From: Leptospira_A sp046736045
GTDB lineage: Bacteria > Spirochaetota > Leptospiria > Leptospirales > Leptospiraceae
Direction of reading: 5' to 3'
Length of the DNA: 64,000 nucleotides
Assembly (NCBI RefSeq): GCF_046736045.1
Contig: NZ_CP177134.1
Coordinates: 310,001-374,000, forward strand
Below, one piece after another: positions 1-7,485 of the stretch. How positions within the stretch are numbered: the stretch's first letter is position 1; the number at the start of each line of letters is the position of its first letter. The position numbers and the translations under genes were made by a program. A model generated the notes under the pieces. That model ran no database searches and had not been told where the DNA came from. It was given only the letters and a program-made list of their open reading frames with translations.

Positions 1-2
1 CT

Positions 3-908
3 TTTTATAATTGTACCTTTATAAAAAATCTTTCCGGAAATAGAACGGATTCTTGCAGCTTGCCGGAACCCAAAGAACAGGGAATTCATGCAGGAATGGT
101 ATGGATTCCTTCGGGAAAATTCGAAAATACGGACAAGGTTTATCCTGAAGAATCTTCGGCAAAATCGGAAACGATATCCGGTTTTTGGATGGATCGCACG
201 GAAACGACAAATGATGAATTTGCAAATTTCATTCGTGAAACAGGCTATATAACGGAAGCCGAAGTTTCACAGATTTTTCAAGAAAACAAAAAATCAAACG
301 GCAATTCATATGAAGCCGGTTCGGTGGTGTTTCAGCAACCAAAAACGGAAAAATATAATCATCACCCATTGGAATGGTGGAACTTTATTCATGGAGCTAA
401 CTGGCGTCATCCGACAGGTCCTGATTCTTCGATTGATGGCAAGGGATCTTATCCCGTTGTGGCAGTAAGCTACAAGGATGCCAATGCCTATGCAATCTGG
501 AAAGGGCGTACTCTACCTTCGGAATCCGAATGGGAGTGGGCTTCCAGCGGAGGAATCCCTAATCTAACTCAAAGTTCCCAGCCGAAGGATGCCAATACCT
601 GGCAAGGAGATTTCCCGATTCATGACGAGGGGATTGACGGGTTTCGCGGTATTTCACCTGTAGGTTGCTATGCGAGCAACGAATTCGGATTGTACGATAT
701 GATTGGAAATGTATGGGAATATACATCCGATGTTTGGAAACCGCAAAATCCGACGATTGAAACGAAAAATTATGTAATCAAAGGAGGATCTTACTTATGT
801 TCACCGAATTATTGCAAAAGATACAGATCAGCGGCAAGACAACCGCAAGAAGATCATCTTGCTTCAAACCATATCGGATTTCGGACGATTCTACGAGAGA
901 GCTTTTAA
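3..908 (+). CDS. Formylglycine-generating enzyme (FGE/SUMF1 family), 5'-truncated by window edge
   Basis: The FGE-sulfatase fold covers nearly the whole protein. FGE enzymes oxidise a Cys (or Ser) of a type I sulfatase to formylglycine. Counting from the TTG codon at 60 gives 282 residues. The N-terminal part reads GMVWIPSGKF, and the centre carries the typical GRTLPSESEWEWA and LYDMIGNVWEYTSD motifs. The C-terminal GGSYLCSPNYCKRYR motif keeps both cysteines of the catalytic, copper-binding pair (Cys247 and Cys252), which most SUMF1-domain paralogues have lost. True enzyme activity is therefore plausible. No ribosome-binding site precedes the TTG, and the frame stays open upstream to base 3, so the real start is probably outside the window. 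No sulfatase is visible here; the client must be elsewhere. An alternative role is a non-enzymatic SUMF1-like binding domain, but the two cysteines argue against it. Confidence 0.85.
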   Translation, partial: FYNCTFIKNLSGNRTDSCSLPEPKEQGIHAGMVWIPSGKFENTDKVYPEESSAKSETISGFWMDRTETTNDEFANFIRETGYITEAEVSQIFQENKKSNGNSYEAGSVVFQQPKTEKYNHHPLEWWNFIHGANWRHPTGPDSSIDGKGSYPVVAVSYKDANAYAIWKGRTLPSESEWEWASSGGIPNLTQSSQPKDANTWQGDFPIHDEGIDGFRGISPVGCYASNEFGLYDMIGNVWEYTSDVWKPQNPTIETKNYVIKGGSYLCSPNYCKRYRSAARQPQEDHLASNHIGFRTILRESF

Positions 909-1003
909 TTTAATGGAGTCAGCCTTAGGGAGTTCTTAAAAAGAATTTGCAATATTCATATTCTTTCTTTAAAGTAGTCCTGCAATTAAATTAAAGTTCA
1001 CAA

Positions 1004-1804
1004 ATGTCAAACGCAATTATCAGTTATAAAGCTTCGTTCATTGATGGGCATGTTTTCATCGAAATACCTCAAACAAATAAAAACCTTCTCCGTGCTCTCA
1101 TTGATACCGGCTCATCAACAACATTATCATCGTCTCACAAGATACTGAACCTTTGCGGAAGTGAGTTCAACACAAGTCAAAGTGAATTATTCGGAGCCAG
1201 CACTCACAATCTGGAAGATCTGATCGGACAAAAAATCGATTATCTCATTGGCAATGACGTATTGTGCCAGTTTAGTTTTGAGATTAGAAAAAACAAAATG
1301 TCATTCTATAGTATAAATACAGCCGAGCCTGAAATGGATCCGGTCAATGGATCAATCGAATGCGAATTAATCAGCTATCCATTGGATCGATTGATGACTC
1401 TACCTATTATGAAAGTGGAGACTCCTTTCAAGACTTCGAAAATGTATTTTGACACTGGCGCCAAACTTTCCTATGGTTCCAAAAAATGGTTCTCTTCCAT
1501 ACCAAAAGACGGAAGCTCTTTGAATGGAACCAGGTTTTTAGGCAAAGAAGATGATTTCCATCCTTCTATCGGAAAGTTCAAAAGTGAAATTTATTCCATG
1601 CCAGTTGTCATAACCAGTGATTCTTTGGGAGCCGAACGAGGGTTTAACGGCAGTGCTCAATTGAATATGAAATTCGGAATATTACCAAAAAGGCTGGATT
1701 ACATGGTGACTACGTTTGAGGGAGTAGAAGGAATATTCGGATCAGAATTGTTGGAATATTGCAATTCTATCTTTCTGACAAATGATAGAATGTACATCTA
1801 TTAA
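1004..1804 (+). CDS. Retropepsin-like protein with two DTG half-sites in one chain
   Basis: This 266-residue protein has no signal peptide or membrane segment, so it is probably cytoplasmic. It contains two aspartic-protease signatures: LIDTGSS with Asp34 and YFDTGAK with Asp150. Each is followed at the expected distance by a hydrophobic-Gly motif, LIGNDVL at about 81-87 and GIFGSELL near residue 245. Retroviral-type proteases have one such set per subunit and dimerise; pepsins carry two lobes per chain. This layout suggests an internally duplicated, single-chain retropepsin-like fold. The start ATG follows an A+T-rich leader after the FGE gene (95-base gap, same strand). Substrate and role are unknown. 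The catalytic assignment is inference from motifs; either half could be inactive. Confidence 0.6.
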   Translation: MSNAIISYKASFIDGHVFIEIPQTNKNLLRALIDTGSSTTLSSSHKILNLCGSEFNTSQSELFGASTHNLEDLIGQKIDYLIGNDVLCQFSFEIRKNKMSFYSINTAEPEMDPVNGSIECELISYPLDRLMTLPIMKVETPFKTSKMYFDTGAKLSYGSKKWFSSIPKDGSSLNGTRFLGKEDDFHPSIGKFKSEIYSMPVVITSDSLGAERGFNGSAQLNMKFGILPKRLDYMVTTFEGVEGIFGSELLEYCNSIFLTNDRMYIY

Positions 1805-1852
1805 AACTAATTCGATTTAATTAGATAAAATAAAAGCAAACAAAACCTAGCG

Positions 1853-1893
1853 GTATTGGAAGTGGGCAAGTATCACCCATTCACTCCCAATAC
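1853..1893. terminator. Hairpin between convergent genes, probable terminator
   Basis: The arms GTATTGG (1853-1859) and CCAATAC (1887-1893) pair perfectly, and inner AGTG/CACT pairing extends the stem. The hairpin lies between the ends of two convergent genes. On the minus strand it is followed by a T-rich stretch, so it most likely ends the protease transcript. Confidence 0.5.
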
Positions 1894-1903
1894 TCAAATT
1901 GGC

Positions 1904-3583
1904 TTATTGTTCTTCTTCAGTTTCTTCTTCAGTTTCTTCTTCAGTTTCTTCTTCAGTTTCTTCTTCAGTTTCTTCTTCAGTTTCTTCTTCAGTTTCTTCT
2001 TCAGTTTCTTCTTCAGTTTCTTCTTCAGTTTCTTCTTCAGTTTCTTCTTCAGTTTCTTCTTCAGTTTCTTCTTCGGTTTCTTCTTCGGTTTCTTCTTCAG
2101 TTTCTTCTTCAGCTTCTTCTTCAGCTTCTTCTTCGGGTCTTATATTATCGCCTTCTCTTTCGACGTCTTCTCCGATGGTATTGCCAGATGGTCCCAACTC
2201 GTCAGTGATATCCCGTTGGTAATCGTCTTGTGGGTTCGGGCTTGCTCCTTTACCGCTAGATCGATCCGACTCCTTGCTTCCACCTTCAGCTTCTTCTTTA
2301 GGTCTTACATTATCGCCTTCTCTTTCGGAGTCTTCAATCTGCCATTCATTTGTTAAATAGGCAATGTATTCCTCTTCTTTTTTGGAAACATCATCCACAC
2401 CTACAATGTCGCGAATATCATTCAAAATTTTTCCTAAAAGACCGTAAGAAAGATAATTGCCGATTAACTTGATGGATTCATCGATTAATTTTTCATTCTC
2501 ATATTCCTTAGCGATGTTTTTCAGAATCTTGGCGGCGGACATATCTACACCCAACTTCTTCAACATGTCCTGCATATAGCCGGCAAGTTCTTCATATTCA
2601 TCATCACTTACTTCACCGTCACAAGCTGCGACATCTAGTATAATCAGCCCTAGGCGAAACTCTAAAGGATAATCGCCCATTGCGGCAAGCATCTCTTCGT
2701 ATTCCTCATCAGTCATCCGGGCATATTCGGTATCGTAGTCGCCTGTTATGGATGTATCATCCCCCCACACGGTTTCATCCGCATCGAAACTATCCAATCG
2801 ACGAATGACCCAATTTACTCCGAGATTATAGTCTTTGCTCAATACATAATCGTAAGGAATATAACAATACCCTTTATCTCCCCACCCCGATCCCCAAGAA
2901 TTGCGAACAATGAATATACGATCTTTATCGGAGTATCCTACACACAACATGGCATGATTACCATGGGACCCTCGGCCCATATCTTCTTTGTTAGGTTTAG
3001 AAATCAGACCAGGTTTACGAAAAGAGTCGAAGGATTGAAAAAGTTTTACTCCGAATATGATCGGATATCCTTCCGCCAATGCAGTTCTCCAAGAATCCAA
3101 ATCCACAGGAACCGACTGTGCCTCTTCTATCGGAAAAGAAGCGGCCTCCTCATACGCTTCCCGGGAAGGTTCATTTATAACCTCAGATACATCGTAAGGC
3201 CAAGTTTCTTCGGAGCATGCTCCCTTTTCCTGCAACCCTTTGATAGCATTGGGAATTGACGAACCAGTGTCTTCACTCGTGTTATTGCCATAGGATCTTG
3301 CATTATAATATATGAATAAACGGCTCACATCATAATCGTCGATCTTCTGATGGACCTTGACTAAGTATTCGTAAGCTCCGGCAACCGCATTGGCAGTGCA
3401 GCTACCTACTTTTCCCTGGTCTTCCACAGCTGTCATTTTTTTTCTCAAGTCAACTCTCGGCGGGAGTTTTGACAACCCTCTTGAAGACGCAAACATCTTC
3501 GTATTTGTTGACGGGGACTCATGGATGTACCCTCCTACTTCTCTTACCGATCCATCAGCGCGTTTGATTTGAAATTGATTCAT
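1904..3583 (-). CDS. Papain-like cysteine protease with TerB-like domain and (EEET)n tail
   Basis: Residues about 40-265 form a C1-type peptidase: DQGKVGSC with oxyanion Gln56 and nucleophile Cys62, GNHAMLCVGY with His210, and RNSWGSGWG with Asn228. There is no signal peptide and only a short N-terminal extension, so the enzyme looks cytoplasmic and lacks a classical propeptide. Residues about 290-420 are helical and acidic with TerB-like features (DGEVSDDEYEELAGYM, then VDDVSKKEEEY). The C-terminal 140 residues are disordered, contain a duplicated EREGDN(V/I)RP segment, and end in the EEET repeat. The ATG at 3583 follows AGGAAGG at good spacing. TerB-like domains are linked to stress and phage-defence systems in other bacteria, but a role here is inference. 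The fusion and the tail are the odd points. Confidence 0.8.
   Translation of the reverse strand: MNQFQIKRADGSVREVGGYIHESPSTNTKMFASSRGLSKLPPRVDLRKKMTAVEDQGKVGSCTANAVAGAYEYLVKVHQKIDDYDVSRLFIYYNARSYGNNTSEDTGSSIPNAIKGLQEKGACSEETWPYDVSEVINEPSREAYEEAASFPIEEAQSVPVDLDSWRTALAEGYPIIFGVKLFQSFDSFRKPGLISKPNKEDMGRGSHGNHAMLCVGYSDKDRIFIVRNSWGSGWGDKGYCYIPYDYVLSKDYNLGVNWVIRRLDSFDADETVWGDDTSITGDYDTEYARMTDEEYEEMLAAMGDYPLEFRLGLIILDVAACDGEVSDDEYEELAGYMQDMLKKLGVDMSAAKILKNIAKEYENEKLIDESIKLIGNYLSYGLLGKILNDIRDIVGVDDVSKKEEEYIAYLTNEWQIEDSEREGDNVRPKEEAEGGSKESDRSSGKGASPNPQDDYQRDITDELGPSGNTIGEDVEREGDNIRPEEEAEEEAEEETEEETEEETEEETEEETEEETEEETEEETEEETEEETEEETEEETEEETEEETEEETEEETEEEQ
1909..2148. repeat. 12-bp tandem repeat (about 19 units) inside the protease gene
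   Basis: The plus strand reads TTTCTTCTTCAG repeated head to tail. Positions 1921-2112 hold 16 consecutive units with only two single-base variants (TCGG for TCAG), and degenerate units lie at both ends. On the coding (minus) strand each unit encodes Glu-Glu-Glu-Thr. Because the unit is four codons, a change in copy number alters tail length without shifting the frame. Confidence 0.95.
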
Positions 3584-4100
3584 ATATTCCTTCCTGTTTA
3601 AGTCGATCCACTTGTTCTATTTCATTAGGACAAATCCTAAATAAAAAATATGCAATTTGCATCGAAACCTATCTCCCCTTCTTCTCCGAAAATCCAAAAT
3701 TCCACGTGTTAGTTTCCGACTAAAACAAGACCAACAATGTCAGGAAAAAACCTTACTCCAGGCAATAATTTTTTTCTTTGGTAATAAATAATTTTTGATC
3801 AGATAGTATTACAATATAACACTTGGTTTGTCATGTTCGATTTGTTTTCCTCGAAGATTTCCGACTTCTGTCCGTTTTTAATTTCCAGCACCTAACAATT
3901 GTCACAAAACGCATGCTAACTATGTAATTTGCAAAATTTCCACATCGAAATCAGATCAAAGACGATATTCAAATCTAAAAAAATTACTTGCCAATCATTC
4001 TCTTATGTGAATGATCGCCCGTGAATGCTGTAGGCAATATTTTTCCGAGAGTTTGTGTTTCTGATTATATCAAACACTACAGTGCGGCTTTTGTTTTTAA
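3584..4100. other. A+T-rich intergenic region, no gene recognised
   Basis: About 500 bases between the divergently arranged protease gene and the Y-RNA locus. I find no ORF with coding character, tRNA or clear repeat. It presumably carries the promoters for the protease on the minus strand and for the downstream RNA on the plus strand, but I could not pick out a convincing -35/-10 pair. Confidence 0.4.
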
Positions 4101-4108
4101 GAACGTAT

Positions 4109-4261
4109 ACTGGCTAAATACCCTAAGCATTCAAAATCCGCGGGAGATGGTTCGATTCCATCCCTATCGCAAGATGGGTGGTTCATTGGTAGAGCAGCGG
4201 AATTAATCCAGTAGTGGCACAAAGCTGATCCCTTTTCAAAAGGATTCCAATCGGAGCCAGT
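4109..4261 (+). ncRNA. Putative bacterial Y RNA (YrlA-type) with permuted tRNA-like module
   Basis: Positions 4137-4201 fold by hand as a circularly permuted tRNA. The order is anticodon-stem 3' strand TCCGC (4137-4141), variable stretch, T-arm GATGG-TTCGATT-CCATC (4146-4162), and acceptor-stem strand CCTATC closed by a GCAA tetraloop onto GATGGG (4163-4178). The nucleotides TG and the D-arm GTTC-ATTGGTA-GAGC (4179-4195) follow, and GCGGA (4197-4201) pairs back with TCCGC. The elbow nucleotides are all present: U8, A14, G18G19, A21, G53, TTC, A58 and C61. Bacterial YrlA RNAs are known for exactly this tRNA mimic capped by a GNRA-type loop. Flanking ACTGGCT (4109-4115) and AGCCAGT (4255-4261) can form an outer stem, and a small hairpin sits at 4231-4243. 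No Ro60 (TROVE) gene is in the window. The exact ends are uncertain. Confidence 0.75.
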
Positions 4262-4316
4262 CTCCCTACACGGTTACTCTTCGGAGTTTCCATGTAACTT
4301 ATGTTTGACTTTGCGG

Positions 4317-4322
4317 TATAAT
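4317..4322 (+). promoter_or_regulatory. Possible -10 box upstream of the slipin gene
   Basis: A perfect TATAAT lies just after the Y-RNA locus. The nearby TTGACT (4305-4310) is only six bases away, too close to be its -35, so the element is incomplete. If used, transcription would start near 4329, which favours the ATG at 4456 over the one at 4321. Confidence 0.3.
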
Positions 4323-4455
4323 GGATTCGTTGTCCACACCTTCTGAGAAGCCATGTGCCAATCGGAAGGTCTCGCCAACTTCAAGTTATACTCCGTTGGA
4401 TGCAAGAGCGGAGATTGGCTTTAGATTATTTATTTTGATCGAATGGAAAACTAAA

Positions 4456-5565
4456 ATGTTATTTATTAATCATATACCAAGCAACCGTAGAGGATTGGTT
4501 TTCAAAAATGGTGACTACAAGCGTCTACTGCTTCCTGGATCACATTTCCTTTTTCCGGGAGAGGTTCTGCACTTATCCGATATTATGCGCCCACTGGAAG
4601 CTCCGATCGAGCTGAACTTTTTACTCGCTGATCCTAAGTTGGCCGGTCAACTCGAACTTGCTGAAGTTTTACAAAATGAAATCCTACTCGTATTCCAAGA
4701 TGGCATCTTCACGCAGTTATTAAAATCCGGCAAACATGCATTTTGGAAAGGGCCTGGCAATTGGACATTCAGAAAGTTTAATCTTAGTGAACCGCGCATT
4801 CCGGAAAACCTGGACCGCCAAATTCTGCAACTTCCTGCTGTTAGTGAAGAGCTATTGGTGCATTCGGTTTCGCCAAACGAAAAAGGCGCGCTTTTTATCG
4901 ACCAAAAATTTATCAGTGTTTTGGAGCCTGGAGACTACTATTTTTGGAAAACGGCGCTTAACGTTGATGTGGTGAAAGTCGATTTGCGATTGCAACAAAA
5001 GGAAATATCCGGACAAGAGCTACTTACCAAAGATCGCATCATGCTCCGAATCAACTTTGTTTTTCAATACAAAGTTTTTGATTCTCTCCTTCTCATTAGG
5101 GAAGTTTTGAATCTTGAGGAACAGTTGCATGTGATCTTTCAACTTTCTCTCAGAGAATATGTCGGCAATCTAACGTTAGATGAGATCTTGCAAAAGAAAG
5201 AGGAAATCGGCTCATTCGTTTTGGAGAAAGTCAATCCCAATCTGAAAAAAATCGGTTTGGAAGCGCATGGTGCGGGAGTTAAAGACGTAATTCTACCTGG
5301 TGAAATAAAGGATATTATCAATCAGGTATTGATTGCTGAAAAACGCGCGCAAGCAAACGTAATTACCAGAAGAGAAGAAACTGCCTCCACGCGCAATCTA
5401 TTGAATACAGCAAAGTTGATGGAAGAAAATCCTATTCTCTATCGTTTAAAAGAATTGGAATATTTGGAACGTCTTATGGAAAAAGTAAATGAGATCAATG
5501 TAACCTCCGGTGATGGACTTTTGGATCAGTTACGAAACATAGTTTTACCAAAGGAAAAAACGTAA
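4456..5565 (+). CDS. Slipin/SPFH (band 7) family protein
   Basis: I chose the ATG at 4456 (369 residues). From there the protein begins like the soluble slipins, with NRRGLVFKNGDYKRLLLPGSH; the extra 45 codons back to the ATG at 4321 look non-coding and overlap a TATAAT box. The N-terminal half has two repeats of the 'GL(V/F)...G.y..lL.pG.h.fw' type (about 10-40 and 135-160). The SPFH core follows (LTKDRIMLRINFVFQYKVFD, then the LRE and LTLDEIL region). The C-terminus is helical and Glu/Arg rich (LIAEKRAQANVITRREETASTRN). There is no transmembrane segment. Slipins of this sort are recurrent neighbours of RtcB/Ro60/Y-RNA RNA-repair loci in other bacteria (recalled from comparative genomics). 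Here the gene follows a Y RNA directly. Its molecular role is unknown. Confidence 0.8.
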   Translation: MLFINHIPSNRRGLVFKNGDYKRLLLPGSHFLFPGEVLHLSDIMRPLEAPIELNFLLADPKLAGQLELAEVLQNEILLVFQDGIFTQLLKSGKHAFWKGPGNWTFRKFNLSEPRIPENLDRQILQLPAVSEELLVHSVSPNEKGALFIDQKFISVLEPGDYYFWKTALNVDVVKVDLRLQQKEISGQELLTKDRIMLRINFVFQYKVFDSLLLIREVLNLEEQLHVIFQLSLREYVGNLTLDEILQKKEEIGSFVLEKVNPNLKKIGLEAHGAGVKDVILPGEIKDIINQVLIAEKRAQANVITRREETASTRNLLNTAKLMEENPILYRLKELEYLERLMEKVNEINVTSGDGLLDQLRNIVLPKEKT

Positions 5566-5595
5566 AATTAGTAAATTAGTATGAATCAAAAAGTA

Positions 5596-5625
5596 TATAG
5601 CCCCTTTAAATCAAAGGGCGCTATA
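5596..5625. terminator. Bidirectional terminator hairpin
   Basis: TATAGC-CCCTTT pairs with AAAGGG-GCTATA, with one bulged C and a five-base loop. It sits between the convergent slipin and membrane-protein genes. A T-run follows on the minus-strand side. Confidence 0.7.
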
Positions 5626-5634
5626 CCATTGACT

Positions 5635-6063
5635 TTAGCGCGCTAACCGCCATGCCCGCCAGCCCTGTGTTAGTATATAACTCAACAGTGTTATGGCAAC
5701 AAGCAAGCTGTCGACTACAATGTTGACATATGGGTTATCGGAGGTTACGCGCCCTGCGACAGTTCCAACCATAAAAAGATTGAAAAGAGTTACTCCGATT
5801 TTTTGAAATAACACCAACTCCCAAATACCAGGCATCCGACGCGGATACAGTCCGAGCAATGTAAAAAGACCTGCGAAGACAGGAAAGGCCAACATTTGCC
5901 ACGCATAAATAACGAAGCTATCCTTCGGAAAGGAACGGATCTCGAAAGCTGAGTTCACGAACGCACCAAGTGTGGCAACGCCGAGGAAGATCATCATATA
6001 CTTTGCCCACTGGTCACGAGTTTCCGTCACCCCGCTCATTGGTTCATTATTGTTGTTTGACAT
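5635..6063 (-). CDS. Small four-helix membrane protein, unknown function
   Basis: Starting at the ATG at 6063 (142 residues, AGGAA eight bases upstream) the protein reads MSNNNNEPMSG. An upstream in-frame start at 6114 would add a non-coding-looking tail. Four hydrophobic stretches are visible, at approximately residues 22-40, 50-72, 82-102 and 112-132, with an Arg-rich C-terminus (GWRAWRLAR), so it is an inner-membrane protein. I do not recognise the family. It lies antisense between the slipin and the RNA-ligase gene, so it is not obviously part of the same transcription unit. Confidence 0.6.
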   Translation of the reverse strand: MSNNNNEPMSGVTETRDQWAKYMMIFLGVATLGAFVNSAFEIRSFPKDSFVIYAWQMLAFPVFAGLFTLLGLYPRRMPGIWELVLFQKIGVTLFNLFMVGTVAGRVTSDNPYVNIVVDSLLVAITLLSYILTQGWRAWRLAR

Positions 6064-6444
6064 GTGAGGTATTCCTGTTTGTATCTTGCCGTGCTTTTGC
6101 AATCTACAAGCCAAATGATCAGATCAAACAATATGCACGTCGACTCTTTTTTATCCTACAACTTGTCTCATCAATTTGATTCCACAAAGAAGTATCTAAA
6201 TCATCTTATACTACAATTGCGGCAGAATCGCTTTTGCAATCTACCAGACCTTGCTCTGGAAAACTAAATTCAAAATGTCGATAGTAATAAACACCATCGT
6301 ATATTTTATTGACAAAACTTTACGTTAATAGACAAACGTATTTTCTTCGAACAAAAGAAGAATTCTTTTAGATAAAAATGGAATCAAGTAGATGGTTCTA
6401 CACGAAAACGTAATAGTAAGATACCATCACATAGGAAATTAAAC
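6064..6444. other. Divergent intergenic region with a short direct repeat
   Basis: About 380 bases between the membrane-protein gene and the HNH-ligase gene. A 15-base direct repeat, GCTTTTGCAATCTAC, occurs at 6093-6107 and 6230-6244. A good TTGACA lies at 6309-6314, but I see no well-placed -10 box behind it. No ORF with coding character. Confidence 0.4.
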
Positions 6445-7470
6445 ATGAACGCGCATAAGCTGATGACAAGAGACCAGTTTCGTGAGGGAGTATTTGCTCG
6501 TGATAACCACATTTGCGTGTTTTGTGATCGTCCGGCAGTTGATGCACATCATATATTGGAACGACGACTCTGGTCCGATGGCGGGTATTACCTCTCGAAC
6601 GGGGCTAGCGTATGCGAACATCATCATATTGAGTGCGAGAAGACTGTGATTTCGGTCGAAGACGTTCGTATTGCTTGTGGAATTACCAAGCCAATTCTAC
6701 CGGAGCATCTATACGATGATCAGTCATACGACAAATGGGGCAATCCGATTTTGGCTAACGGTACGCGGGTAATCGGCGAATTGTTCTTCGACGAAAGCGT
6801 TCAAAAGGTTCTGAAAGCGGGTGGTGTATTGAATTTGTTTACGCACTACATCAAATACCCCCGCACCTATCACCTTCCATGGAGTCAGCAGATCAACGAT
6901 GATGATCGGACGTTTCAGTCTCTTGATCAATTCACCGGCAAACGTGTGGTCGTCACAGAAAAGATGGACGGAGAGAACACAACGATGTACAGCGACTACA
7001 TCCATGCACGAAGTGTAGACGGTCGCAATCACCCATCACGCGCCTGGGTAAAACAATTCCACAACACGATTGCATACAACATTCCACAACGATGGAGAGT
7101 CTGTGGCGAAAATTTATATGCCCAACACTCCATAAAATACGAACGACTGTTATCCTATTTTATGGGTTTTTCGGTATGGGACGAAACCAATCGTTGTCTA
7201 TCGTGGGATGATACCTTACAGTATTTTGAATTGTTGGGTATCGTGCCTGTTCCCGTATTGTATGATGGAATCTATAACGAGAAATTGATTCGTGAGATCA
7301 AATTGTCATGGGATACAAGCGAAGGGTACGTCGTGCGGATCGCAGATGCATTTCCTTACGGACAGTTCAGAAGCTGTGTTGCGAAGTTCGTGAGAAAAAA
7401 CCACCTGCAAACAGTGAAACATTGGATGCATGGTCAACCGGTGATCCCAAATCAATTGGAAAAAGAGTGA
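6445..7470 (+). CDS. HNH nuclease motif fused to ATP-dependent RNA ligase
   Basis: The first ~65 residues hold an HNH-type zinc finger: C24-x2-C27, H35-H36-I, N52, C57, H59-H61 and C64. From about residue 130 the protein is a nucleotidyl-transferase ligase. Motif I is EKMDGEN with Lys173 as the AMP acceptor, motif III CGENLYA (220-226), motif IIIa FMGFSVWD (239-246), motif IV SEGYVVR (292-298), and motif V AKFVRK with Lys314 and Lys318. These fit the RNA_ligase (Rnl2-like) superfamily, which seals nicked or broken RNA. The 341-residue length leaves room for both modules and little else. The HNH part could cut nucleic acid or simply bind it. With a Y RNA and slipin about 1-2 kb upstream, a role in RNA repair or conflict is inferred. 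It could instead act on DNA; the ligase motifs alone do not exclude that. Confidence 0.8.
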   Translation: MNAHKLMTRDQFREGVFARDNHICVFCDRPAVDAHHILERRLWSDGGYYLSNGASVCEHHHIECEKTVISVEDVRIACGITKPILPEHLYDDQSYDKWGNPILANGTRVIGELFFDESVQKVLKAGGVLNLFTHYIKYPRTYHLPWSQQINDDDRTFQSLDQFTGKRVVVTEKMDGENTTMYSDYIHARSVDGRNHPSRAWVKQFHNTIAYNIPQRWRVCGENLYAQHSIKYERLLSYFMGFSVWDETNRCLSWDDTLQYFELLGIVPVPVLYDGIYNEKLIREIKLSWDTSEGYVVRIADAFPYGQFRSCVAKFVRKNHLQTVKHWMHGQPVIPNQLEKE

Positions 7471-7485
7471 TCGGGGATGTCTTTT

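Noticed and set aside
1909..2148. CRISPR array
   Set aside because: Units are only 12 bases and contiguous without spacers, and they are in frame within a gene.
1856..2356. Plus-strand open frames of Phe/Ser or Ser/Val repeats
   Set aside because: They are the opposite-strand reading of the 12-bp array in the protease gene; codon pattern is purely periodic and no ribosome-binding site is present.
4139..4201. Ordinary tRNA gene or two tRNA fragments
   Set aside because: T-arm precedes D-arm, there is no anticodon loop, and the acceptor stem is closed by a GCAA loop, so this is not a normal tRNA; the permuted tRNA-like module of a Y RNA explains all parts.
4321..4455. N-terminal extension of the slipin
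   Set aside because: The added 45 residues do not look like any slipin, there is no ribosome-binding site, and a TATAAT box overlaps the first ATG.
6309..6337. Promoter for the HNH-ligase gene from the TTGACA at 6309
   Set aside because: No acceptable -10 sequence lies 16-18 bases downstream, so I do not call it.
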